The notes under the pieces were generated by a model, which was given only the letters and a program-made list of their open reading frames with translations, searched no databases and was not told the DNA's origin. 20,360 nt of DNA from a virus, in the IMG/VR virus record IMGVR_UViG_3300027741_003780, positions 1 through 20,360 of that record. One strand, 5' to 3'. Each line of letters opens with the position of its first letter. The stretch's first letter is position 1. This document shows, in pieces, positions 14,134 to 20,360 of this stretch. Position numbers and translations under genes: made by a program.

Positions 14134-15677
14134 GATTACTAGAGTTCTCAGATAGTGATTATGAAATTCATAATCGAACCAAACTGGATCAAATTCTAGT
14201 TGAACTCTGTCACCAAATTATCAAAGGAAAACAGCATGATCCTATAAAATATGGGATGGTTGCGGCCTGTGTCTTAGACCCCAAAAACCGCACTGTATTC
14301 GGCATTAACGAGGCAGCCGAAAATAATAAAAGACGCCACGCAGAGAGAGTTGCCATGGATCGATATGTTGAACAACATGGAGAAATTCCCAAAGGCAGTA
14401 TTATCATAACCACATTAAGTCCGTGTAATGAATACAACACACATATGGCCGACGAACGTTATGGAGAAAGTTGCACTGATATCATCAACAACAGCATGGT
14501 CAGAAAAGTATACTGCGGATACCAAGACCCCAGTCAGGACAACGAGCATAATGAATACACTTTGGAACAAACCAGTAATAGTGATGTTAAAGAACTTTGT
14601 AAAAAATTTGCTGATACATTTTTGGATAATGCACACAAAAACTTATCAGAAAACACTGCGGCAGGTATCACCAAGGCGTTCAACAACCTAGGCGATCCTG
14701 TGTTTGCCAATCTGCAACGTGTGGCATTGTTGGCTATGCAAGGTAGACAAAGCGAAGCCGCTGGTCGACTGCAAACAGTTATCAAGGATGCTGATCCTGC
14801 TGTGCAGAAGAAAATTACGGATGCTGTGAACAACATCAAGCCTGTGACCATAAACGGTCGTGTGGCAGATTCCAGCACACTAGACAAAAGCAAACAGCAC
14901 AATGACTGGATCATAAACACATTCATTCCATGGGTGCAATCTTTATTGGGTCAGCAAGGTGTGGCGGAAGGAAAACAAACTGTTACTGAGTATAGAGATA
15001 GGATGTATCAATATCTCAAGAGCGTTGTTCCAACATGGCCAGACTATATTGTAAAAGATTGGCTATATGCTAACTATGCAAAAGGCGAAACATATAACAA
15101 AGAAAAAGGTTGGAGTTTTGCAAATGTTGGAAAAGATATTCCAATGATACTAAAGGACATGGGATTGAGTGTTGATACCAGGTGGCAGCTTGTTCCTAAT
15201 GTGAAGTTTACAATGGACATGTGGGGACCAAAAACCCTAAAACGCTTGCAAGCCAGGGCAGGCGGCAATGCTAAAAGCGCAGATCCAGCAGTACATATAC
15301 CTGCTAGAGATGCCGAACGTCATGCTACTCAAGCCGCACTTGCAAAGCAACAAGGTGGTGTAAGAAAAGAACCTGTTATTTTGATGAAAACAGCCGATGG
15401 GTATGAACTGTTAGAAGGGTGGCATAGAACAATACAACACTTTGCTATGTACCCAGATGGTTATATAGGTCCGGCTTATATAGCAGTGGCAGGCACTGTG
15501 CAAGAAAACTTCCACGACGGCAAGAATCCTGAGCGCAAAGGTCTAGCCAAACGTGTAGGCGTCAACACCAAAGCGTCAGTGAGCAGTCTACGCAACACAG
15601 CCAAACATTCATCAGGTGAGAAACAACGTATGGCTCACTGGTTAGCCAACATGAAAGCTGGAAGAGCAAAAAAATAA
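14130..15677 (+). CDS. Deaminase-like and ParB-like multi-module protein
   Basis: A 515-residue fusion. Residues about 15-165 form a cytidine-deaminase-like domain with R-R-H70-A-E72 (zinc ligand and proton-shuttle glutamate), T-L-S-P98-C99 and a downstream G-E-S-C115, then K-V-Y-C-G-Y. The two cysteines are 15 residues apart, instead of two in the common PCxxC form. Residues about 175-275 form a helical module, closed by Q-G277-V-A-E-G281. Residues about 285-460 hold a region with E-P-V-I-L and the ParB-like signature D-G-Y-E426-L-L-E-G-W-H-R433-T. The last 55 residues are a basic module (G-L-A-K-R-V-G-V-N, then S-S-G-E-K-Q-R-M-A-H-W-L) that I recall from cyanophage-like proteins. The start M-R-L-L-E-F resembles other packaged-protein candidates here. 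ATGA overlap with the previous gene. Free-nucleotide or nucleic-acid deamination is unproven. Confidence 0.68.
   Translation: MRLLEFSDSDYEIHNRTKLDQILVELCHQIIKGKQHDPIKYGMVAACVLDPKNRTVFGINEAAENNKRRHAERVAMDRYVEQHGEIPKGSIIITTLSPCNEYNTHMADERYGESCTDIINNSMVRKVYCGYQDPSQDNEHNEYTLEQTSNSDVKELCKKFADTFLDNAHKNLSENTAAGITKAFNNLGDPVFANLQRVALLAMQGRQSEAAGRLQTVIKDADPAVQKKITDAVNNIKPVTINGRVADSSTLDKSKQHNDWIINTFIPWVQSLLGQQGVAEGKQTVTEYRDRMYQYLKSVVPTWPDYIVKDWLYANYAKGETYNKEKGWSFANVGKDIPMILKDMGLSVDTRWQLVPNVKFTMDMWGPKTLKRLQARAGGNAKSADPAVHIPARDAERHATQAALAKQQGGVRKEPVILMKTADGYELLEGWHRTIQHFAMYPDGYIGPAYIAVAGTVQENFHDGKNPERKGLAKRVGVNTKASVSSLRNTAKHSSGEKQRMAHWLANMKAGRAKK
14956..14970 (+). repeat. 15-base linker repeat, copy 2
   Basis: AAGGTGTGGCGGAAG is identical to 13454-13468 and in the same frame (here Q-G-V-A-E-G). 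It lies between the helical module and the ParB-like region of the deaminase-like protein, again at a module boundary. Confidence 0.7.
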
Positions 15678-15687
15678 CCAATAATTG

Positions 15688-15716
15688 TTGACTTACACCT
15701 ATATATCCTTTACTAT
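15688..15716 (+). promoter_or_regulatory. Sigma70-like promoter with TTGACTTAC box
   Basis: TTGACT (15688-15693) is followed after 17 bases by TACTAT (15711-15716), a 4/6 match. TATAAG at 15714-15719 is a closer -10 hexamer but with a 20-base spacer. The first nine bases, TTGACTTAC, are repeated at 19716 before gp45. It lies in the 59-base gap before the DsbA-like gene and probably starts the replication block. Confidence 0.5.
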
Positions 15717-15723
15717 AAGTGAT

Positions 15724-15730
15724 AAAGGAG
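15724..15730 (+). promoter_or_regulatory. Ribosome-binding site that fixes the start at 15737
   Basis: AAAGGAG lies six bases before ATG 15737. The reading frame also contains an upstream GTG at 15719, but that start would place this perfect Shine-Dalgarno sequence inside the gene, so 15737 is the likely start. Confidence 0.8.
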
Positions 15731-15736
15731 ATAGAT

Positions 15737-16012
15737 ATGAGTAAAGCATTTGGTGCTCCCGAACAAGCAAAGATCAAACAGATTGTGGCCGAAGGCGTCA
15801 CAGTCATGCAGGAAATTCAGGATCTTACTGAAGGTTTGAACGAAACTATTAAAGCAGTGGCTGAAGAATTAGAAGTCAAACCCAGCGTAATCAAAAAAGC
15901 AATTCGTATTGCACAAAAAGATCAGTGGGATCAGGTATTCCGAGAGTTTGATGATCTTGAAACCATTGTGGACATCAGCGGTCATGCTCACATAAGAAAA
16001 GACGAGCAATGA
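15737..16012 (+). CDS. DsbA-like dsDNA-binding protein (T4 late-transcription accessory type)
   Basis: A 91-residue, mostly helical protein. K-I-K-Q-I-V-A-E-G-V is followed by I-Q-D-L-T-E-G-L-N-E-T-I-K-A-V-A-E-E-L, then K-P-S-V-I-K-K-A-I-R-I-A-Q-K-D and F-D-D-L-E-T-I. The helix pattern (dimer-like helix, K-x-x-x-E-E-L, K-x-x-x-K-K-A hinge, short acidic end) and size match T4 DsbA (89 residues), a double-stranded-DNA-binding protein near late promoters, and its cyanophage relatives. The match is by pattern, not residue-by-residue, so the assignment is moderate. The gene follows the TTGACTTAC promoter at 15688 and couples to the next gene by ATGA. Confidence 0.6.
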   Translation: MSKAFGAPEQAKIKQIVAEGVTVMQEIQDLTEGLNETIKAVAEELEVKPSVIKKAIRIAQKDQWDQVFREFDDLETIVDISGHAHIRKDEQ

Positions 16013-16308
16013 ATATATTTTTCAATGCAGCCAATGATGTGTATCAGTGGATCAAAGATGACTACAAAACATATCCTTTTAGATTTTTTATTGAATTCAT
16101 AGCATGGGCGATTTCCATTGGTTGTGCAATAACCATGGCAGTCACTGTGCCCAATCCACCATTATTAACTTTGTATCCAATTTGGATTGTTGGATGCACA
16201 TTGTATGCGTGGGCTGCCTATACTAGAAAAAGTTTTGGCATGCTGGCCAATTACGCTTTGATTGTTTGCATAGATACCACTGGTCTTGTTAGAATGTTGC
16301 TTTCATGA
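16009..16308 (+). CDS. Phage membrane protein, 99 residues
   Basis: Three likely membrane helices: F-I-E-F-I-A-W-A-I-S-I-G-C-A-I-T-M-A-V (about 28-46), L-T-L-Y-P-I-W-I-V-G-C-T-L-Y-A-W-A-A-Y (about 53-71) and F-G-M-L-A-N-Y-A-L-I-V-C-I-D-T-T-G (about 76-92). The loop V-P-N-P-P lies between the first two. I recall similar small membrane proteins near replication genes of T4-like cyanophages, but no function is known to me; it is too short to be a PnuC transporter. Both ends overlap neighbours by ATGA (16009-16012 and 16305-16308). Confidence 0.65.
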   Translation: MNIFFNAANDVYQWIKDDYKTYPFRFFIEFIAWAISIGCAITMAVTVPNPPLLTLYPIWIVGCTLYAWAAYTRKSFGMLANYALIVCIDTTGLVRMLLS

Positions 16309-16952
16309 AAACAATAAAACAAACATTCACCCCTATTTGGTTTCCTAATTTTCCTTTGTGGCAAACCAAACTATCTGATAAAATTTTAGATACCGTAAAA
16401 TTAGAAATAGAGAAGATACAATCAGACTTTGATAACTCAGTAAATTACAATCGAAATTTAGTAGGAAATTTAAATCATTCTTATGAACTGATAACCAGTA
16501 AACAAAGACTTAAAGAAATAGCTGTACCCTTAGTCAAAGAATATATTCATGCCTACAGCTACAGAATGCTTAATAAACAATCAATTTTTGAATTAGAATT
16601 GGACCCAACCTGGGTAAACTTTCAAAAACGCCATGAATTTAATCCACCGCACTCCCACAGTGGTGATTTTAGTTTTATAATTTGGATTGATATACCTTAT
16701 CATATTGAGGAGGAGTATGCTGTTGCTCCAGGTTCAAAATCTGCTGACTTTGTGCCAGGGCATGTGTGTTTTCAATTTTTAAACACACTAGGGCATATAA
16801 CAAGCTTTTACATCCCAGCTGATAAAACTTTTAATAATACCATGCTGATATTTCCAGCAAGTTTTACACATTACGTGACTCCATTTTATAGCACAGACAG
16901 CTACAGGATTTCAGTGTCGGGAAATATAGATATTGTTCAGGAAGTTTCATAA
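16305..16952 (+). CDS. Putative 2OG-Fe(II) oxygenase
   Basis: A 215-residue protein that resembles the compact 2-oxoglutarate- and iron-dependent oxygenases common in T4-like marine phages (PF13759-like as I recall). The metal site is suggested by N-P-P-H116-S-H118-S-G-D121-F-S-F-I-I-W-I and by H189 in A-S-F-T-H-Y-V-T-P-F, followed by R201 in Y-R-I-S-V-S-G-N, the usual 2OG carboxylate-binding position. The strand pattern between them (G-H-V-C-F-Q-F, then T-M-L-I-F-P-A) fits a double-stranded beta-helix. Substrate unknown: protein, nucleic acid or small-molecule hydroxylation are all possible. Coupled by ATGA to the membrane protein; 82 bases before gp43. Confidence 0.75.
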   Translation: MKTIKQTFTPIWFPNFPLWQTKLSDKILDTVKLEIEKIQSDFDNSVNYNRNLVGNLNHSYELITSKQRLKEIAVPLVKEYIHAYSYRMLNKQSIFELELDPTWVNFQKRHEFNPPHSHSGDFSFIIWIDIPYHIEEEYAVAPGSKSADFVPGHVCFQFLNTLGHITSFYIPADKTFNNTMLIFPASFTHYVTPFYSTDSYRISVSGNIDIVQEVS

Positions 16953-17000
16953 ATAAATCTGAGAAAGGTTGTATCAGCCATAAATGATAACCAAGGTATT

Positions 17001-17018
17001 TGGGAACCAAAAATCCCA
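17001..17018 (+). promoter_or_regulatory. Candidate gp43 translational operator hairpin
   Basis: TGGGA (17001-17005) and TCCCA (17014-17018) pair as a 5-bp stem with the 8-base loop ACCAAAAA. It ends just before the AAAGGA ribosome-binding site, and 16 bases before the gp43 ATG. T4 gp43 represses its own mRNA by binding a hairpin of the same size and place, with loop AAUAACUC. Loop positions 1, 4 and 5 are A in both, and also in the known SELEX variant AGCAACCU. Function here is inference. Confidence 0.55.
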
Positions 17019-17034
17019 TAAAGGAAAAGAATAA

Positions 17035-19707
17035 ATGAGCTATTGCGATGCCATCTGGAACCGTGAAACAGACATAGTCAATGTTGTTGAACGAGACCCT
17101 ATCAAGGGTAGAGTCTACAAAGAATATTCCGCCCGGTATGTATTTTATTATCCAGATGCCCGAGGAAAATACAAAAGTATTTTTGGTGAAAGTCTTGCCA
17201 AAGTTTCTACTAGGACTTTCAAAGAATACATAAAAGAACAGCGAATCCACAGCAACCACAGACTGTATGAAAGTGACATCAACCCTGTATTTAGGTGTCT
17301 AGAGGAAAATTATCTTGGCAAAGATACTCCCAATTTGAATGTGGCGTTTTTTGACATTGAAGTGGATTTTGATCCAGAGCGCGGCTATGCAAGTCCTGAT
17401 GATGCATTTATGCCAATCACTGCTATATCAGTACATCTGCAATGGTTAGACACGTTGATATGCCTAGCCGTACCCCCAAAAACACTCGCCATGGCACAGG
17501 CACAAGAACAGATTAAAGAATTTCCCAACACTATATTGTTTGAAACAGAACATGAAATGTTAGACACATTTCTTAATTTAATTGAAGATGCAGATGTGTT
17601 AAGTGGATGGAATAGTGAGGGTTTCGATATTCCGTATACTGTAAATAGAGTTATCAAAGTGTTAAGTAAAGAAGATACACGCAGATTTTGTTTATGGAAT
17701 CAATATCCTAAAAAAAGAGAATACGAAAAATACGGAAAGAAAGCAGTCACTTATGATTTGATTGGTCGCGTACACTTGGATAGCCTTGAACTATATAGAA
17801 AATATACTTACGAAGAACGTCATACCTATCGACTAGATGCAATTGGCGAGATGGAAATTGGTGAAAACAAAACAGTGTATGAAGGAACGTTAGATCAGTT
17901 ATATAATAATGATTTTAAAAAGTTCATTGAGTATAACAGACAAGATACTGCATTGTTGAATAAGTTAGATAAAAAATTAAAATTTATCAGTTTAGCCAAT
18001 ACTGTAGCCCATGAAAATACGGTATTGTTACAAACTACTATGGGGGCTGTGGCTGTTACTGAACAGGCCATTGTTAATGAAGCTCACCATCGAGGCATGA
18101 TGGTGCCCAGTCGTCCTAAAAGAGATCCTAATGTCAATAATCAAGCCGCAGGTGCCTATGTTGCTGTTCCTAAAAAAGGACTTCATGATTGGATTGGTAG
18201 TATGGACATTAACAGTTTGTATCCCAGTGTAATTCGTGCATTGAATATGGGCCCAGAAACTATTGTTGGTCAATTACGTCAAGATTATACTCGAGAAGAA
18301 ATTGAAACCAAAATGGCTAAAAACGGAGGCAAGTTTGCTGAAGCATGGGAAGGTAAGTTTGGTAGTAACGAATATGAATTTGTCATGAATCAGGATCGAG
18401 TCAATGACATTATTATTGATTGGGAAGACGGACGTACTGATGTCATGAGTGGTGCTCAAATTTATGAATTAATTTTTGAAAGTAATAATCCATGGATGAT
18501 CAGTGCCAACGGCACAATCTTCACTTATGAAAAAGAAGGGATTATTCCAGGATTATTAAAGCGATGGTATTCGGAGAGAAAGGACATGCAGGCCAAACTC
18601 AAAGAAGCAATCAAAGCAGAAAATAAAATTGAAGAAGAATATTGGGATAAGCGACAACTGGTAAAGAAGATTAACCTAAACAGTTTGTATGGTGCAATTT
18701 TGAATTCAGGGTGCCGATTTTTTGATAATAGAATTGGACAATCAACTACACTGACTGGTCGAGGTATTGCCAAGCATATGGCTGCTAAAATAAATGAAGT
18801 AATTACTGGGGATTATAACCATACTGGTAAGGCCGTTATATATGGAGATACTGACAGTGCCTATTTTAGCGCATATACATCATTGAAAAATGAAATTATC
18901 AAAGGTGAAATTCCATGGTCTAAAGATAGTATCGTTCAACTTTATGATACCATTGCTGAAGAAGTCAATACAACATTTCCACAGTTTATGCTGGATGCAC
19001 ATCATTGTCCAAAAACTCGAGGAGATGTTATTCGAGCTGGTCGAGAAGTTGTTGCTATCAAAGGTTTATTCATTACCAAAAAAAGGTATGCAGTTCTTTA
19101 TTATGATAAAGAAGGTAAACGCAGTGATATAGATGGAAAACCTGGAAAAATTAAAGCCATGGGGTTAGATCTTAAACGCAGTGATACTCCCGAATTTATG
19201 CAACAATTTTTGGAAGAAGTATTAACTCGAGTACTAAACGGCGCTGAAGAACAGGAAATTCTAGATATGATTACTACTTTTAGAACAGAATTCAAATCAC
19301 GACCTGGCTGGGAGAAAGGTAGTCCCAAACGTGCTAATAATATTGCCGCTTATCAAGCCAAAGAAGAAAAAATGGGCAAGGCCAATATGCCTGGACATGT
19401 CCGAGCAGCTATTAACTGGAATACGCTAAAACGCATGAATGGAGACAAGTACAGTCAACAAATTGTAGATGGCATGAAGGTAATTGTATGCAAAGTTAGA
19501 CCCAATGCACTAGGCTATACCAGTATTGCGTATCCAGTGGATGAATTAAGATTGCCCAAATGGTTCCAGGAATTGCCTTTTGATCATGCAGAGATGGAAG
19601 CTGTAATTATCAATAACAAAATTAAAAATCTCATCGGAGTACTGGAATGGCGACTGGAAGATACTTTGGATACCAACACATTCTCATCATTATTCTCATT
19701 TGATTAA
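17035..19707 (+). CDS. gp43: DNA polymerase, T4 gp43 type (family B)
   Basis: Complete 890-residue replicative polymerase with 3'-5' exonuclease; T4 gp43 has 898 residues. Exo I is F-F-D107-I-E109, Exo II L-S-G-W-N-S-E-G-F-D198, Exo III Y300-N-R-Q-D304. Polymerase motif A is S-M-D391-I-N-S-L-Y-P-S, motif B K545-I-N-L-N549-S-L-Y552-G, and motif C Y-G-D605-T-D607-S. K-K-R-Y follows. All catalytic residues are intact and correspond to RB69 Asp114/Glu116, Asp222, Asp327, Asp411, Lys560/Asn564/Tyr567 and Asp621/Asp623. The C terminus ends T-F-S-S-L-F-S-F-D, like the clamp-binding tail of T4 gp43. No intein or split is present. A good ribosome-binding site (AAAGGAAAAG) follows the candidate operator hairpin. 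gp45 lies 58 bases downstream. Confidence 0.97.
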   Translation: MSYCDAIWNRETDIVNVVERDPIKGRVYKEYSARYVFYYPDARGKYKSIFGESLAKVSTRTFKEYIKEQRIHSNHRLYESDINPVFRCLEENYLGKDTPNLNVAFFDIEVDFDPERGYASPDDAFMPITAISVHLQWLDTLICLAVPPKTLAMAQAQEQIKEFPNTILFETEHEMLDTFLNLIEDADVLSGWNSEGFDIPYTVNRVIKVLSKEDTRRFCLWNQYPKKREYEKYGKKAVTYDLIGRVHLDSLELYRKYTYEERHTYRLDAIGEMEIGENKTVYEGTLDQLYNNDFKKFIEYNRQDTALLNKLDKKLKFISLANTVAHENTVLLQTTMGAVAVTEQAIVNEAHHRGMMVPSRPKRDPNVNNQAAGAYVAVPKKGLHDWIGSMDINSLYPSVIRALNMGPETIVGQLRQDYTREEIETKMAKNGGKFAEAWEGKFGSNEYEFVMNQDRVNDIIIDWEDGRTDVMSGAQIYELIFESNNPWMISANGTIFTYEKEGIIPGLLKRWYSERKDMQAKLKEAIKAENKIEEEYWDKRQLVKKINLNSLYGAILNSGCRFFDNRIGQSTTLTGRGIAKHMAAKINEVITGDYNHTGKAVIYGDTDSAYFSAYTSLKNEIIKGEIPWSKDSIVQLYDTIAEEVNTTFPQFMLDAHHCPKTRGDVIRAGREVVAIKGLFITKKRYAVLYYDKEGKRSDIDGKPGKIKAMGLDLKRSDTPEFMQQFLEEVLTRVLNGAEEQEILDMITTFRTEFKSRPGWEKGSPKRANNIAAYQAKEEKMGKANMPGHVRAAINWNTLKRMNGDKYSQQIVDGMKVIVCKVRPNALGYTSIAYPVDELRLPKWFQELPFDHAEMEAVIINNKIKNLIGVLEWRLEDTLDTNTFSSLFSFD

Positions 19708-19715
19708 AATAATCA

Positions 19716-19744
19716 TTGACTTACCATGCAGATCTAAATAAACT
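19716..19744 (+). promoter_or_regulatory. Promoter-like region before gp45
   Basis: TTGACT (19716-19721), part of the nonamer TTGACTTAC also found at 15688, is followed after 17 bases by TAAACT (19739-19744), a 4/6 match to the -10 box. A CTAAATA at 19734-19740 overlaps it and resembles the late-type box with one mismatch, so the clamp gene may be read both early and late. The -10 match is weak, so confidence is moderate. Confidence 0.45.
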
Positions 19745-19765
19745 AACTTATAAAGGAAAAATATC

Positions 19766-20360
19766 ATGCAATCTCTACTGAAAGACATCGTCGCACACAC
19801 AAATAAATTGGGTTTTCTCAATATTGTGAAAATCACAGGTGACAAAGACAAAACTTTGATCGACAGCATGGCTGAAGATCGTACTGTTATCATGTACGCC
19901 GAAACAACAAAACCATATCCTGAAATGGCTGGAGTATTTGGCATGCCACAACTGGATAAACTAAGATACTTGGTTGAGGGTAAAGAGTATCAAGAAGAAG
20001 CCAAAATTGAATTGACCACAGGTCAACGTAACGGTGTTGATGTACCTACAGGTTTGCACTTTGAAAATGCAGATGGCGATTTTAAAAACGACTACAGATT
20101 CATGAATCAGGACATTATCAATGAAAAATTGAAGACTGTCAAATTCCGTGGCGCCAATTGGCATGTGGAAGTAAACCCCAGCATTGTTGCAATCAACAGA
20201 TTTCAATTCCAGGCAGGCGCTAATACTGAACATACATCATTTTTGGCAAAGACTGATGGCGATAAGCTAATTTTTAGTTTTGGTGATGCCAGTAGCCATG
20301 CAGGCGAATTTATATTTGCCACAGGTGTGACTGGTAAAATTACCAAAGCATGGACATACC
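19766..20360 (+). CDS. gp45: Sliding clamp, T4 gp45 type, 3' end cut by the window
   Basis: The frame is open from ATG 19766 to the end of the window, giving 198 residues of a protein that in T4 has 228, so about 30 residues are missing. T4 gp45 is a trimeric clamp that tethers gp43 and also activates late transcription. The N terminus is S-L-L-K-D-I-V-A-H-T-N-K-L-G-F-L, then V-F-G-M-P-Q-L-D-K-L-R-Y-L, K-Y-like strands, and W-H-V-E-V-N-P-S-I-V-A-I-N-R-F, typical of the gp45 family in cyanophage-like viruses. The start has AAAGGAAAAATATC before it. Position directly after gp43 supports the call. Confidence 0.85.
   Translation, partial: MQSLLKDIVAHTNKLGFLNIVKITGDKDKTLIDSMAEDRTVIMYAETTKPYPEMAGVFGMPQLDKLRYLVEGKEYQEEAKIELTTGQRNGVDVPTGLHFENADGDFKNDYRFMNQDIINEKLKTVKFRGANWHVEVNPSIVAINRFQFQAGANTEHTSFLAKTDGDKLIFSFGDASSHAGEFIFATGVTGKITKAWTY

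Noticed and set aside
16948-16955. CATAAATA as a late promoter for gp43
   Set aside because: It fits NATAAATA, but it includes the stop codon of the oxygenase gene, and gp43 is normally not a late gene. Kept only as a weak possibility.
16864-17259. 131-codon open frame on the - strand over the 5' end of gp43
   Set aside because: It is antisense to the well-supported oxygenase and polymerase genes, has no ribosome-binding site that I can see, and its composition (many Phe, Ser) is typical of reverse-strand shadows.
1-20360. CRISPR array, insertion sequence, integrase or attachment site
   Set aside because: No regularly spaced repeats, transposase motifs or integrase were seen; the only repeats are the short in-frame linkers.

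Overview
The window looks like part of the genome of a T4-type tailed phage (myovirus) from water, most likely marine or freshwater. The evidence is a complete T4 gp43-type family B DNA polymerase followed directly by a gp45-type sliding clamp, a 3TM holin of the kind found in cyanophage and pelagiphage relatives, a short T4 DsbA-like protein, a 2OG-Fe(II) oxygenase, T4-late-type NATAAATA boxes, and dense one-strand packing with many 4-base ATGA overlaps. The DNA is AT-rich. All supported genes lie on the + strand. I see no tRNA, CRISPR array, insertion sequence or photosynthesis gene, so the host is not identified.

Layout. (1) Positions 1-1429 hold small membrane or exported proteins: a DUF4337-like protein cut by the window edge, the holin, a 47-residue membrane peptide and a 76-residue exported protein. 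(2) Positions 1435-1480 combine a terminator-like hairpin with a strong sigma70-like promoter. (3) Positions 1497-5117 form a protein-quality-control operon: a DnaJ/CbpA-type co-chaperone, peptide deformylase and a full-length ClpA-type unfoldase. (4) Positions 5092-7404 encode a protein of unknown function and two probable virion proteins, the second a fibre-like beta-helix protein. (5) A 180-base gap at 7405-7584 carries a late-promoter box. (6) Positions 7585-15677 are a translationally coupled run of accessory genes: a 949-residue protein with signatures of three unrelated nucleotidyltransferase folds, several small modular proteins, a Dps with an intact ferroxidase ligand pattern, and two long multi-module proteins, one starting with a cytidine-deaminase-like domain and carrying a ParB-like motif. 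(7) Positions 15737-20360 are a replication and transcription block: DsbA-like protein, membrane protein, 2OG oxygenase, gp43 and gp45 (cut by the window end). Two of its transcription units begin with TTGACTTAC boxes.

Main ideas. Several proteins in region 6 begin with a short peptide that aligns with the T4 capsid-targeting sequence (E-F near residues 5-6, then an I/L-x-E site). Two long proteins have G-V-A/V-E junctions between modules, partly encoded by an identical 15-base sequence. Together these suggest, as inference, a set of head-packaged proteins matured by the prohead protease and enriched in nucleotidyltransferase, deaminase, Dps and basic Cys-containing modules. Separately, a hairpin with a 5-bp stem and 8-nt loop just before the gp43 ribosome-binding site has the same shape as the T4 gp43 translational operator and shares key loop bases.
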